64,000 nt of DNA from Streptomyces sp. MNU76 (GCF_020982545.1 NZ_JAJKLK010000001.1:434001-498000), one strand, 5' to 3'; numbered from the stretch's first letter, positions 16,679-26,687 are shown. Made by a program: numbers and translations. The notes: generated by a model from the letters alone, not told the origin.

Positions 16679-17823
16679 ACGGAACTCACTCCCAGGGGCG
16701 GGGTAGGCGAGGGCGTGGTGGAGACGGCGGCCGCGTACACGTCCATGAGCTGGGCGGCGCTGCGGGTGATGCAGTAGTGCTGGGCGGCGGCGGGGACGGC
16801 ACGGGAGCGCGCGCCCTGCGCGCGGACGTCCAGCAGGGCGCGCACGAACGACTCCGCGCCCCCCTGGACACGTCGGGCGCCGGCGGTCGCGTCCGGTGGC
16901 AGGTCCTCGATCGCCGGGCAGGAGACATAGAGCACGGGCAGCCCGGACGCCATCGCCTCCACCACCGCGAGCCCGAAGGCCTCCTCGGCGCTGGGGGAGG
17001 CGAGCACGTCCATGGCGTTCATCAGGGAGGGCAGATCGGCTCCGGGTGCCCCGGCGGCCGGGCGCTCCCCGGTGAGCAGCACCCGGTCGGCGACCCCGGC
17101 CCGCTGGGCGGCCCGCCGCAGCACGCTCTCCTCGGCGCCGCCGCCGACCACCAGCAGCCAGCAGTCGTCCGGCAGCCCGCCGAGAGCACGGATCAGCACG
17201 TCGAACCGTTTGCTCGCCGCGAGCCGTCCGACGCCCCCGACGACGTAGGCGTCCTCCGGCAGCCCGAGCCGCCGCCGGGTCAGCTCCCGCAGGTCCGCGT
17301 CGAAGCGGAAGCCCGCGAGGTCGATGCCGTTGGGCACGACCTCGATCCGGGGCGCCGGCACGCCCCAGCGCTTCAGCCGGTCGGCGACGCTCGGCGAGAC
17401 GGCGACCGTGGACCGGCCGAGCCGCTCACTGGCGAGGTACAGGGCGCGGACCCCCGCGGAGAGCCTTCTGCCCTCCATCTGCGAGTCGCCGAGGGAGTGC
17501 TCGGTGGCGACGACCGCGCGGACCCCCGCCAGCCGGGCGGCGATCCGGCCGTAGACGCAGGCCCGGTAGAGATGGGTGTGGACGAGGTCGTAGCCGCCCG
17601 CGCGGATCACCCGCACCAGCCGGGGGAGCGCGGCGAGATCGCGGTTGCCGGCCATGCCGAGGTGGGTGACGCGGACGCCGTCGGCGGTGAGACCGTCGGC
17701 GACCGGGCCCGGGTTCGTCAGCGTCACCACGTCGCAGTCGACCGGGAGGTGACGCAGCAGCAGCCGCAGCTGCTGTTCCGCGCCGCCGACGCCGAGACCG
17801 GTGATGATGTGCAGCGCCTTCAC
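16675..17823 (-). CDS. Glycosyltransferase family 4
   Basis: 382 aa GT-B glycosyltransferase. It opens with HIITGLGVGGAEQQLRLL, the classic GT4 N-terminal Gly-rich loop. The hinge region has VVPNGIDLAGF. The donor-binding C-terminal domain has GVGRLAASKRFDVLIRAL and the E-x7-E motif in SAEEAFGLAVVEAMASGLPV. It should add a sugar from a nucleotide donor to the lipid-linked repeat unit on the cytoplasmic face. It starts 8 nt after the deacetylase stop. Confidence 0.9.
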   Translation of the reverse strand: MKALHIITGLGVGGAEQQLRLLLRHLPVDCDVVTLTNPGPVADGLTADGVRVTHLGMAGNRDLAALPRLVRVIRAGGYDLVHTHLYRACVYGRIAARLAGVRAVVATEHSLGDSQMEGRRLSAGVRALYLASERLGRSTVAVSPSVADRLKRWGVPAPRIEVVPNGIDLAGFRFDADLRELTRRRLGLPEDAYVVGGVGRLAASKRFDVLIRALGGLPDDCWLLVVGGGAEESVLRRAAQRAGVADRVLLTGERPAAGAPGADLPSLMNAMDVLASPSAEEAFGLAVVEAMASGLPVLYVSCPAIEDLPPDATAGARRVQGGAESFVRALLDVRAQGARSRAVPAAAQHYCITRSAAQLMDVYAAAVSTTPSPTPPLGVSSV

Positions 17824-17830
17824 GTCGGCC

Positions 17831-18706
17831 TCAGACCCCCTCGACGGGACGCCGGCGCAGCCGGTGCAGCTTCCGCTTCAGCAGCAGCCGCAGGGCCGTG
17901 TCCTCCTCGCCGATGTGCACCCGTGGCAGCGCGTACGGGCCGTTCAGCGGGCCGGGGTCGATGGCGCAGGCGTAGGCGTACCCGGCGTCCCGTACGGCGT
18001 CGGCGGCGCGCCGGTCGAGGGTGCCGTACGGATAGCAGAACCCCTGGACCGGAGCACCGATCAACTCCGCAAGCTGGGTTCTGCTGTCGGCGGTCTCGGC
18101 GCGCAGGGTCTCGTCGTCCGCCCGCGTGAGGTCGACATGGGTCAGGCCGTGCGAGCCGATCTCGATGCCCTCGGTGGCGGCGGCCACCCGGATGCCCTGT
18201 GCGTCGAGGAGCGGCTTGCGCGGGCCCAGCGGATCCCAGGCGTTCTCACCGCCGAGCCGTCCTGGCAGCACGAAGAGGGTGGCCCCGCAGCCGTGCGCCC
18301 GCAGGCGCGGCAGCGCGCTGTCGACGAAGTCGGCGTACCCGTCGTCGAAGGTGAGCCCCACCAGATCCCGGCCCTCGCCCCGGGCCCGGGCGGCGAGCAG
18401 CTCGGCCATGCCGACCCCGCGCAGCCCTCGCCGCCGCAGCCAGCCGAGCTGCGCGTCGAGGCGGTCGGGCGAGACCGTGATGCGGTACGGGTCGTCGGAG
18501 CAGTCGCCCACGGAGTGGTACATGGCCACCCAGAGGGGCGCGGCGGCGGCCCCCGCCTGTCCACGGCCGACGGAGACGCGCGGACGGACGGCGGGGACGG
18601 CCGGGTGATCGGACGCGGACGGGCGACCGGCGGACGTGGACGAGCGTCCCGCGGGGACGGGCGCGCGATCGGCGGGCACGGACGGACGATCAGCGGATAC
18701 GGACAT
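17831..18706 (-). CDS. Polysaccharide deacetylase (NodB/CE4)
   Basis: 291 aa. A 45-residue low-complexity Arg/Pro/Ser/Ala N-terminus precedes a NodB homology domain. Motif 1 is TFDDGYADF (catalytic and metal Asp), motif 2 HGLTHVDL (metal His pair) and motif 3 FCYPYG. These are the residues of metal-dependent CE4 N-deacetylases, so activity is likely. I see no clear signal peptide, so how it reaches the polymer is unclear. The gene overlaps the end of the flippase gene by 17 nt. Confidence 0.85.
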   Translation of the reverse strand: MSVSADRPSVPADRAPVPAGRSSTSAGRPSASDHPAVPAVRPRVSVGRGQAGAAAAPLWVAMYHSVGDCSDDPYRITVSPDRLDAQLGWLRRRGLRGVGMAELLAARARGEGRDLVGLTFDDGYADFVDSALPRLRAHGCGATLFVLPGRLGGENAWDPLGPRKPLLDAQGIRVAAATEGIEIGSHGLTHVDLTRADDETLRAETADSRTQLAELIGAPVQGFCYPYGTLDRRAADAVRDAGYAYACAIDPGPLNGPYALPRVHIGEEDTALRLLLKRKLHRLRRRPVEGV

Positions 18707-20749
18707 GGGCGAGCCTTCGTGTGACGGAACGGAGTGCGGGCGTGACGCCGGAGGCGCCCATGGCCCAGGCCAGCAGGACGAAGACGAAGGCGACGACGGC
18801 GCCGCCGGCGGCGAGGCCGAGGACGGGCGAGTCGATCCGGTCGGCGCAGTACATCCCCACCGCGCCCGCGGCCACCGCCGCCCGTACCGGCCGGCTCATC
18901 TCGGTCACCACCTGCCGGGTGCGGATCGGCACCGCCCGGCCGCCCATCCCGTACAGCAGGAGCAGGGCGGTCAGGGTGATGCCGACGGCGTTGGCGGCGG
19001 CGATGCCGAGGACGCCCCAGGAACCGACGGTGGCCGCGCCGATCCAGGAGGTCGCGACGATCCCGGCGGCCATGGCGACCAGGGGGTACCAGGTCGGCCG
19101 ACCGGCCGAGAAGTAGGAGCGGACCAGCGCGCTCACCAGGGCGTGCCCGAGCAGCCCGAGGGCGTACACGCGCATCACCGAGGCGGTGGCCGCCGTGTCC
19201 TGGGCGGTGAACGCACCTCGCTGGAAGAGCAGCTCGATGATCTGCGGGCCGCACGCGAAGATCGCCGCCGCGCCGAGCAGCACGATGTACGACACCAGCG
19301 CGAGGTCCTTCTCCACCCGGCTGCGGGCCCGCTCGGTGTCGCCCTCCGCCATCGCCTGCGCCACCACCGGGAGGGTGACGGTGCAGAGCATCAGCGAGAA
19401 CGTCATCGGGATCTGGGCCACTTTCTGCGCGTAGTTCAGGTGCGAGATGGCTCCGGAGGGCAGCGTCGAACCGAGGAAGCGCTCGATGAGGACCTGGGAC
19501 TGACGGCAGAGCGCGAAGAGCAGGACGGTGCTGATGAGGGCGAACTCGACGGGCCGGGCGCCGTCGCCGTCGGCCTCCGCCAGGGCGCCCGGCTCCTGCG
19601 GCGCCCACTCCTTGCGCCGCACCTGGCGCAACAGTGAGGGCAGCTGGGTGAGGATCATCAGTACGCCGCCCACCGCGACGCCGACGGCCGCCGCCCGCAC
19701 CCCCCAGCGGCCGCCGAGCACGAACATCGCCGTGATGATCCCGACGTTGTAGGCCACGTAGATCGCCGCGGGGGCCACGAACCGGCGGTGGGCGCGCAGC
19801 GCCGCGCTGCAGTAGCCGGCGAGGCCGAAGGAGAGGGCGCAGGTGCCGGTCAGCCGGGTGCAGTCGACGGCTAGTCGGGGGTTGGGGAGACCGGGGGCGA
19901 GCGCCTCGACCAGGTAGGGCGCGCCGACGATCAGAAGCAGGGCCGCGGCGACGAAGGCCAGCGTCAGCCGGGGCAGCGTCGAGGCGACCAGGGCGCGGAC
20001 GGGGTCGCCCACGCCGCCCCGGGCACGGCGGGCCACGGCCACGCTGAACGCCGGCACCAGCACGAACGCCATGCCGTCCTCGATCAGCAGCGTCGCCGCG
20101 AACTCCGGCACCGTCCAGGCGACCAGGAAGGCGTCCGTCTCGCTGCCGGCCCCGAACAGATACGACAGCGCCTGGTCACGGCCCAGCCCCAGCAGGGCCG
20201 CCGCCGCGGTGAGCGCAGCCGTGACGAGCGTGGCCTTGGCGAGGAACCGGCCGGTGGGGGGCGCGACCTCCGAGAGATCGGCAGCACGGGCCCCTGGCAC
20301 CGAGGAACCGACGGACGAGGAGACCGACGACACGGGTGTGACGGGGCCGGAGACCGACGGCACGGCGGTGCGGGCGGGGTCGGAGACGGACGGCACGGTG
20401 GCGCGGGCGGGTCGGAGACGGACGGCACGGTGGTGCGAGCGGGGTCGGAGACGGACGGCACGGTGGTGCGAGCGGGGTCGGAAGCGACGGAAGCCGTCGA
20501 CACGAGGTCGGAGGGGCCGGCCGCCGGTGACACGAGGCCGGAGGCACCGGCAGGCGACGGCCCGGGGGCGGTGGAGCCCGCAGTCGGCGGCACAGGCCCG
20601 GCTGGGCCCGAAGTCGTCGGCGCAGGGTCGGTAGGGGCGGAAGTCGTCGACCCCTGGCCCGTGGAGGCGTGCGCCCCGGGCGCCCGGTGCGGCGGCTGCG
20701 GTGGCTGCGGCGGTGTCCCGCGCGGTGCGCGAGGAGGCGTCGAGGTCAT
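18690..20749 (-). CDS. MurJ/MviN-type flippase with Ser/Pro-rich N-terminal extension, apparent frameshift
   Basis: The membrane part (about residues 45-568 of the ORF starting at 20396) has about 14 hydrophobic segments and MurJ-family features: an early GLGRDQALSYLFG-type motif and LNYAQKVAQIP. It probably flips lipid-linked repeat units for the exopolysaccharide rather than lipid II. The natural start is probably ATG 20749 (MTSTPPRAPRGTPPQPP), which overlaps the stop of the ligase gene (ATGA). Between the two lies an 11-residue repeat (SDPARTTVPSV) encoded by a 33-bp tandem repeat. One copy has GGG at 20409-20411 where the others have GGGG, breaking the frame. Restoring one G joins the halves into about 686 aa. 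Confidence 0.8.
20344..20480. repeat. 33-bp tandem repeats within flippase N-terminus
   Basis: About four imperfect copies of a 33-bp unit containing ggtcggagacggacggca, encoding SDPARTTVPSV on the minus strand. Copy number may vary between strains. One copy is a base short. Confidence 0.75.
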
Positions 20750-22125
20750 CGTGCGCCGGCCTCCTCCGGGACGCGGACCGAGGCGGCCCCGACCGGAGCG
20801 GCGTCCGTGGCCGTCCGGTCCACCAGGGCCCACCACGCCACCAGTCCGAAGCACACGGAGGTCAGCACGGTCGTCGGCCCGCCGATGTCCGCGTACACGA
20901 AGTCGACCAGCACCCAGGCGACCAGCCCACAGGCGACGAGCCCGCAGTCGACACCACCGAGGCCGCGTTCGCGCCCGCCGGCACCCTGCGCGTGTCGGCC
21001 CGGCCCCGGTTCGCGGCGGGCCCGGGCCAGACCCCGGGCCCCGCACACCCCGAGGGCCAGCCAGCTCCCCCCGAGCGTGAGCAGGCCGATGAGCCCCTGC
21101 TCGCTCAGGACCAGGAGGTACATGTTGTGCGGGGAGAGCAGCGGCTGCTTCTGGTAGGCGGTGCCGGCGCCGGCGATGTCGCTGCCGGAGGAGAGCGCCA
21201 GCGAGGCGTGGCTGTCGCGGTGCTCGGGGAAGCCCTTCAACCCGACACCGGTCAGCGGCTGTTCGCGCCACATGTCGATGGCCGCGGCCCACATGGTGTA
21301 CCGGTCGGTGACGGACTGGTCCGGCGCGTCGGCGACCCGGGTGATGCTGCTGATCCGCTCCTGCAGCATCGCCGACCCGATGCCGAGCCCGCCGACGAGG
21401 ACGACACCCACGGCGGCCACGGCGGCGAAGACCACCACCGCCCGCCGCAGCCCGGCCAGCACCACCTGGAGCCCGCACGCCACGGCCGTGGCGATCCACG
21501 CGCCCCGGCTGAACGACACCGCGAGCGGCAGCACCAGCAGCGCCGAGCAGACCAGCGCCCAGGCCCGCTGCTTCGCCGTGGCGGGCGCCAGCGCGAGCCC
21601 CACCGCGCACACCAGCCCGAACGACACCACGGTCGCCATCCCCATGACGTCGCCGGCCCCGAAGGTCCCCACGGCCCGGATGTCCTCACCGGCGTAACTG
21701 GCCCCGGTCCCGGTGGCGAACTGGTGCAGCCCGACCGCGCCCTGCCACAGCGCGAGCCCCACGAACGACCAGGCCAGCACCCGGAAGTCGGACCGGCTCC
21801 GGACACAGAGCAGGACCGCCGTCGGGACCAGCACGAACACCTGGAGGTACCGGCCCAGCCCGGCGAGCCCGGCCCCCGGGTCGCCCGCCCCGGCCGCGGC
21901 CAGCGCGAGACCGGCCACCGGCAGGCCGAGGACCACCGCGGCCGTACGGGTCAGGGGGCGCCGCCGGTCCCGCAGCAGCCGTACGGCGCACCACAGCACG
22001 AGGAGGCCGGAGACGGCGTCGGCCGGGGTCGCGCCGCCCTCGGCGTCCGGCGTGATCGGCAGCGCGAGCGCGGCGACCACGGCGACGACGGGCAGGACGG
22101 GCGCCGCAGCGCGCGCAGAGGTCAC
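20746..22125 (-). CDS. O-antigen ligase/polymerase-like membrane protein (Wzy/WaaL)
   Basis: 459 aa from GTG 22125 (MTSARAAAPVLPVVAVV), placed by GGGGAG upstream and the overlap with the sugar transferase gene. About 10-12 TM helices. The large extracytoplasmic loop contains DMWREQPLTGVGLKGFPEH and LSPHNMYLLVLSEQGLIG; the conserved His-Asn-x-x-L region is typical of the Wzy_C family. It should polymerise or ligate the lipid-linked repeat units outside the membrane. Confidence 0.85.
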   Translation of the reverse strand: MTSARAAAPVLPVVAVVAALALPITPDAEGGATPADAVSGLLVLWCAVRLLRDRRRPLTRTAAVVLGLPVAGLALAAAGAGDPGAGLAGLGRYLQVFVLVPTAVLLCVRSRSDFRVLAWSFVGLALWQGAVGLHQFATGTGASYAGEDIRAVGTFGAGDVMGMATVVSFGLVCAVGLALAPATAKQRAWALVCSALLVLPLAVSFSRGAWIATAVACGLQVVLAGLRRAVVVFAAVAAVGVVLVGGLGIGSAMLQERISSITRVADAPDQSVTDRYTMWAAAIDMWREQPLTGVGLKGFPEHRDSHASLALSSGSDIAGAGTAYQKQPLLSPHNMYLLVLSEQGLIGLLTLGGSWLALGVCGARGLARARREPGPGRHAQGAGGRERGLGGVDCGLVACGLVAWVLVDFVYADIGGPTTVLTSVCFGLVAWWALVDRTATDAAPVGAASVRVPEEAGAR

Positions 22126-22127
22126 GG

Positions 22128-23582
22128 TCAGCTCCCCGTCGGACGGACGAGCGCGGCGGCCGTGCGGACCAGGATGCAGACGTCCTGCCACAGCGACCAG
22201 TTGTCGATGTACGCGTTGTCGAAGCGGGCCCGGTCCTCGATGGAGGTGTCCCCGCGCAGGCCGGTGACCTGGGCCAGTCCGGTGATGCCGGTCCGCATCC
22301 GGTGCCGGGCCGCGTAGCCCGGGTAGGTCTGCCCGAACTTGGCCACGAAGTAGGGCCGTTCGGGGCGCGGGCCGACCAGGCTCATGTCGCCGCGCAGCAC
22401 GTTCCACAGCTGGAGCAGCTCGTCCAGCGAGGTGCGGCGCAGGAAGCGGCAGAACCAGCCCATCTCCTGCTCGTTCGCCACGCTCCACCGGGTCGCCGCC
22501 TCATGCGCGTCGGCCGGCCGGTGGGTGCGGAACTTCAGCAGCGTGAACGGCAGTCCGTCCCGCCCGATCCGCTCCTGCCGGAACACCACGCCGGGTCCGT
22601 CGCTCAACCGCAGTACCACCGCGCACACCAGCAGCACGGGACTCACCAGCAGCAACAACATCCCGGACACCAGCACGTCCACCAGTCGCTTGCCGACCGG
22701 CTCATGACCGCCCGTCAGCTCCAACCGGCGGCAGGCGAACCCGGCGAGCAGTTCGGTCGAGCCGTCCCGGTCGTACGAGGGGGACTCGGCGTCCACCTCC
22801 CACAGCGCGCAGCCGCCGTCCTGCAAGGTCCGCAGCAACGGGGCGCGATCGGTGCGCGAGCCGACGACGAGCACGGTCTGCACACCGTTCTGCAGGGCGG
22901 CCCGCCGCACCTCCTCGGCGGTGGTCAGCACGGGCAGGCCCTCGGTCCCGTCGGCCTGGTCGGCGACGACTCCGACGGGCCGGATGCCGCACCCCGGGTG
23001 GCGCAGGAACGCGGCGGCCACGCGCTGCGCGGTCGCCGCCGGGCCCACCACCAGGGCCGTCCCGGGACGCCGCACCAGCGTTCGGCGGCGGTACAGGTGC
23101 ACCGTGCCCCGGCCGAGACAGGCCGCCGCCGACTGCAGCGCGCAGCCGAGGGCCAGCTCATGGGCGGTGAACGCGTGATCGGGGGAGTGCGCGGCCGCAC
23201 CGGCGCCGAGCACGCACCAGCCCAGCACGATCCGCCCGCACACGGCGGGCAGTTCGTCGAGCACGGTGGGCACGGCGGGCGGCCGGTAGAGGCGGGCCCG
23301 GGTGTTCAGCCACGCCACGGCGAGAGCCAGGGCGGCCGCCATCAGGGGGCGCCCGGGAGTCGTGTCGCCGGTGAGCGCCAGCACCGCGAGCAGGGCCGCG
23401 CCGCCGTCCACGGCGAGCAGCGGCAGCCCTGAGGGAGGCCGCGCGACGGGCCGCCGGCCGGCCGGGAAGGTCAGGCCGCCGACGGTCTCGCGCGGCGGGG
23501 CCACCGAGACGGACGCGCCGCCGAATTCGCGTTGCCGCCCACCGGAGGAGGGGACGGTGCTTTCCGTACGTTCCGCAGTCAC
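22128..23582 (-). CDS. Polyprenyl-phosphate glycosyl-1-phosphate transferase (initiating sugar transferase)
   Basis: 484 aa from GTG 23582, overlapping the upstream stop (GTGA). The N-terminal half has several membrane helices and a CoA-binding-like Rossmann region (TALVVGPAATAQRVAAAFL). The C-terminal half is the catalytic bacterial sugar-transferase domain: KRLVDVLVSGMLLLLVSPVL, FRQERIGRDGLPFTLLKFRT, RRTSLDELLQLWNVLRGDMS and LVGPRPE. It transfers a sugar-1-phosphate to undecaprenyl phosphate and so starts repeat-unit synthesis. Confidence 0.92.
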   Translation of the reverse strand: MTAERTESTVPSSGGRQREFGGASVSVAPPRETVGGLTFPAGRRPVARPPSGLPLLAVDGGAALLAVLALTGDTTPGRPLMAAALALAVAWLNTRARLYRPPAVPTVLDELPAVCGRIVLGWCVLGAGAAAHSPDHAFTAHELALGCALQSAAACLGRGTVHLYRRRTLVRRPGTALVVGPAATAQRVAAAFLRHPGCGIRPVGVVADQADGTEGLPVLTTAEEVRRAALQNGVQTVLVVGSRTDRAPLLRTLQDGGCALWEVDAESPSYDRDGSTELLAGFACRRLELTGGHEPVGKRLVDVLVSGMLLLLVSPVLLVCAVVLRLSDGPGVVFRQERIGRDGLPFTLLKFRTHRPADAHEAATRWSVANEQEMGWFCRFLRRTSLDELLQLWNVLRGDMSLVGPRPERPYFVAKFGQTYPGYAARHRMRTGITGLAQVTGLRGDTSIEDRARFDNAYIDNWSLWQDVCILVRTAAALVRPTGS

Positions 23583-24751
23583 GTGTGGATGGACTCCCTG
23601 CACTCGGTGGCTTTTCCGCGCCGACCGTCCGCACCGCCGAGCAGTTCGCGGTACACGCCCGCGACGGCCTCGTTGGTGTGCCCTACGTCGTGCGTGGTCA
23701 GTACGTGATGGCGCCCCTGGTGGCCGAGCGACTCCCGCAGCAGCGGGTCGAGCAGCAGACCGGCGACTGCTCCGGCGAGCGCCGCGGGGTCCTCGACGGG
23801 CACCGGCTCCTGGCCGGGCGGCAGACTCTCGCGGGCCCCGTCCACCTCGGTGAGCACGACCGGCCGTCCACAGGCCATGGCCTCCAGCGGCGCCAGCGCC
23901 ATGCCCTCCCACCGCGACGGCAGGACGACCAGATCGGCCGCCTGGTACCAGGGCACCGCGTTCGCGACCGCCCCGGCGAACAGCACGCCTCCGGTCGCAA
24001 GGGCCCGCAGCCGCTCGTCGTCCGGTCCGTCCCCGACCAGCACCAGACGCGCCCCCGGCACCCGCCGCAGCACCTCGTCCCACGCCGCGAGGAGCACGTC
24101 CTGCCCCTTCTGCCGGCACAGCCGCCCCACGCACACCACCAGGGGCGCGGCCGGATCGATCCCGGAGAGCAGCGGCAGCTGGGCGCGCACCGCGTCGACG
24201 GCGGCGGGGTGGAAGCGTCCGGCGTCGACCCCGTTCGGGATCACCGTCCAGCGCGCCCGCACCCCGGCCCGCTCCCCGGTGGCCCGCTCCGCCTCGCTGA
24301 CGCACACCACCCGCGAGGCCCAACGCGCCCCCGTTCGCTCCCATCCGAGCGCCAGCGCCGCCATCGCGCCGTCGACCGCCTCGAACGACCAGGCGTGCGG
24401 CTGGAACACCGTCGGCACGCGCCCCCGTACGGCGAGCCGGCCCGCCAGCCCGGCCTTCGCGCTGTGCGCGTGCACCAGGTCGGGCCGTACGTCGTCGAGG
24501 ATCCGCCGCACCCCGCGCACCTCGGACAGGAGCGCGGGCCCCGGCGACCGGGTGGCCGCCCAGTGCCGTACGTCGGCGCCGAGCGCGCGCAGCTCGGGGG
24601 CGAGTGGTCCGTCGGGGCAGGCCACCGTGACGCACAGGCCTTCGGCGAGCTGGGCGCGCACCAGGTCCGTCACGACACGTGCCACGCCGCCGTCGACCGG
24701 CTGGGTGAGGTGCAGGACCCGCGACGGAGGGTCGGATGGTGACAGTTGCAT
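23579..24751 (-). CDS. Glycosyltransferase family 4
   Basis: 390 aa GT-B enzyme. The N-terminus reads VLHLTQPVDGGVARVVTDLV, with DLVHAHSAKAGLAGRLA, VVCVSEAE and VIPNGVDAGRFHP at the hinge. The C-terminal donor site has VCVGRLCRQKGQDVLLAAW and the E-x7-E-type region SRWEGMALAPLEAMACGRPVV. It is the first glycosyltransferase of the operon; donor unknown. Only about 39 nt separate it from the DUF3344 gene upstream. Confidence 0.9.
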   Translation of the reverse strand: MQLSPSDPPSRVLHLTQPVDGGVARVVTDLVRAQLAEGLCVTVACPDGPLAPELRALGADVRHWAATRSPGPALLSEVRGVRRILDDVRPDLVHAHSAKAGLAGRLAVRGRVPTVFQPHAWSFEAVDGAMAALALGWERTGARWASRVVCVSEAERATGERAGVRARWTVIPNGVDAGRFHPAAVDAVRAQLPLLSGIDPAAPLVVCVGRLCRQKGQDVLLAAWDEVLRRVPGARLVLVGDGPDDERLRALATGGVLFAGAVANAVPWYQAADLVVLPSRWEGMALAPLEAMACGRPVVLTEVDGARESLPPGQEPVPVEDPAALAGAVAGLLLDPLLRESLGHQGRHHVLTTHDVGHTNEAVAGVYRELLGGADGRRGKATECRESIHT

Positions 24752-24790
24752 GCGGGTTCCTCGCTCAAGGGCGGCGCCGGGCGGCGCGCG

Positions 24791-25954
24791 TCACGGCTTG
24801 GCGTCGACGGCGACGAAGAGCGCCCCGACCCAAGCCGCGTCCCGCTGCGAAACGAGCCGGAAGGTCAACTGGTCACCGCCGCGCCTGATTTCGTCGTCCA
24901 GTTCGAGAACGTCCGAGTCGTATCCGAGAGTGTTCGTGTACGCCGGCGTACGCCCCGCGACGACCGCTCCCGGCTGGCTGATCGTGGAATTCAGGACGTC
25001 GTCACGCGGGTTGGCCGCGTCCCCGAGCGCCACGGCCGGACCCCGCCCGGTCGAAACAGTGAGCGAGTCGCCCGCGCGCCCGCGATCCCCGTCGTAGGCG
25101 ACCAGCCCCACGGTCCCGCGCGCCCGCTCCGGCAGCGCCGCTCCGGTCAGCCGGATCCGCTGCTCACCGCCCGTCAGGAGTGTGTCCAGGCCCGTCGACA
25201 GCGTGTCGAACCCGTCCCACATCGCCAGATGCCGCAGCGGCTCCGCCGGGTTCTCGTAGGCCACCATCAGCGTCCAGCCGCCCCACGCCCCGGCAGTAGA
25301 ACGGCCCATGGCCACATTGACCTGCGCCACCGTGTACAGCCCCGAACCGCTCGACCGCACCAGCTCCGTGACGTCCGCCGAGGCCTGGAACGCGTCCGCG
25401 TCCCGCGTCACCCGGTGACCCACCACCGAGTCCGCGAGCACCTCCTTGTACGCGCCACCCGGCTCCGCGATCAGCACCCGCCCGTTGTCCTTCGGCGGCT
25501 TCTGCTCGCCGACCCGCAGGTTCCCGCCCCAGTACAGCCGCGCGTACGACACCCGCGCGCCCGGCGGCAGCCGCACCTCGCCCCGGCTGGAGTTGTAGGT
25601 GTTCGGGTCGCGGTCGACGTCGATGTAGAACATGTCGAAGTCGTCGTTCACGGCGGTGCGCCCCTCGCGTGCGTCGGCGCACGACGGCGTGGCCGTCGGG
25701 GACGCGGCGGCCGAGGGGGACGCGGAGGTCTGGGGCGCGGCCACACGCGTACGGCAGGTGATGGAGGAGTTGGCCGCGCGGACGATGCCGCCGTGCTGCA
25801 GTGCGCGGTAGCGCTGGGTGAAGGCCAGACGCTCGGCCTCGGGCGAGGGAGCGGGTGGGGCGGCCGTAGCGGCAGCGCCGGGCGCCCAGAGGGCGACGAG
25901 GGCGCAGCAGCCCACCCATGCGCGGCGCAGAAGTGGACCCGGTTGAATTCGCAT
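24791..25954 (-). CDS. Secreted DUF3344-like protein, first gene of exopolysaccharide operon
   Basis: 387 aa. The signal peptide (LLRRAWVGCCALVALWAPGAAATAAPP) is followed by a region with two cysteines and a Ser/Pro/Thr patch, then a long beta-rich domain. Recognisable stretches are ARLYWGGNLRVGE, DVTELVRSSGSGLYTVAQVNV and WGGWTLMVAYENP. It matches what I recall of DUF3344-type adhesin/collagen-binding-like secreted proteins. Leading the operon, it may be a surface protein that binds or organises the polymer. Function not established. Confidence 0.7.
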   Translation of the reverse strand: MRIQPGPLLRRAWVGCCALVALWAPGAAATAAPPAPSPEAERLAFTQRYRALQHGGIVRAANSSITCRTRVAAPQTSASPSAAASPTATPSCADAREGRTAVNDDFDMFYIDVDRDPNTYNSSRGEVRLPPGARVSYARLYWGGNLRVGEQKPPKDNGRVLIAEPGGAYKEVLADSVVGHRVTRDADAFQASADVTELVRSSGSGLYTVAQVNVAMGRSTAGAWGGWTLMVAYENPAEPLRHLAMWDGFDTLSTGLDTLLTGGEQRIRLTGAALPERARGTVGLVAYDGDRGRAGDSLTVSTGRGPAVALGDAANPRDDVLNSTISQPGAVVAGRTPAYTNTLGYDSDVLELDDEIRRGGDQLTFRLVSQRDAAWVGALFVAVDAKP

Positions 25955-26257
25955 GACCGTCGGTGCCCTTTCGGGAGCTCGTTCGGGTGCTTGCTTGTCG
26001 GGGTAATTCCGCCGACCGTCGAGGTGTCGAATATCTGCGGATCTGATAGAGGTCGCGGCGGCCTGGGGAGGTGCGCAACTCTAGCCCGCTGTTCGTATGT
26101 ATTCGCGGAACATGCCAACTGTGTCGGAATGGTGAAGCAAGTGATTCGGGAGATCACTCCTTTGGAGGCACAACCCCCGGTGTATGCCGCGCGTTGACTT
26201 CAGAGCCGGGCAACCCCGCCCGAGTGTTTATGCATCAACTCCAAGGAGCACCTCTCC
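25955..26257. promoter_or_regulatory. Divergent promoter region, exopolysaccharide operon / chaplin
   Basis: 303 nt with no convincing gene. Lower GC than its surroundings (for example around 26025-26060 and 26090-26130). It must carry the promoter of the nine-gene operon to the left and of the chaplin to the right. CCAAGGAGCA just before the chaplin ATG is its ribosome-binding site. Promoter boxes not assigned. Confidence 0.5.
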
Positions 26258-26497
26258 ATGTCGCGTATCGCGAAGGGCCTGGCCCTGACCTCCGTTGCTG
26301 CCGCGGCCGTGGCGGGCACCGCCGGCGTCGCCACCGCCGACAGCGAGGCGAAGGGCTTCGCCGCCCACTCCCCGGGCGTGCTGTCGGGCAACGTCCTGCA
26401 GCTTCCGGTCCACGAGCCGGTCAACGTGTGCGGGAACACCACCGACGGCGCGGGTCTGCTGAACCCGGCGTTCGGCAACAAGTGCTTCAACGACTGA
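26258..26497 (+). CDS. chpF: Short chaplin (ChpF-like)
   Basis: 79 aa. The signal peptide MSRIAKGLALTSVAAAAVAG ends near GVATADSEAK. One chaplin domain follows: HSPGVLSGNVLQLP, PVNVCGNTTDGAGLLNPAFG and a terminal KCFND, giving the usual two cysteines. It should be secreted and assemble into the amyloid-like surface film. Position between the exopolysaccharide and mel genes matches chpF of S. coelicolor, from memory. Followed at once by a strong terminator. Confidence 0.9.
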   Translation: MSRIAKGLALTSVAAAAVAGTAGVATADSEAKGFAAHSPGVLSGNVLQLPVHEPVNVCGNTTDGAGLLNPAFGNKCFND

Positions 26498-26545
26498 CGT
26501 TCGAAAACTGACGTCCCCGGACTGACGTTCGCACGTTCACACACG

Positions 26546-26581
26546 AACCGGCCGTCCTCCCCGCAGGGAGGGCGGCCGGTT
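26546..26581 (+). terminator. Terminator after chaplin
   Basis: AACCGGCCG-CCTCCC and GGGAGG-CGGCCGGTT arms with one mismatch around CGCA, 48 nt past the chaplin stop. Confidence 0.75.
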
Positions 26582-26687
26582 CATGTTGCCCCGAATGGGG
26601 TCCCTCGGTTGCAGACGGAGAACACCGATTTCACGGTGAAAAGACAAGGTGAAAAGCCAATCCGTCGCACCGTTGAAAGGAACATTC

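Noticed and set aside
20344..20480. CRISPR array
   Set aside because: 33-bp units are directly adjacent with no spacers and translate into an 11-residue protein repeat.
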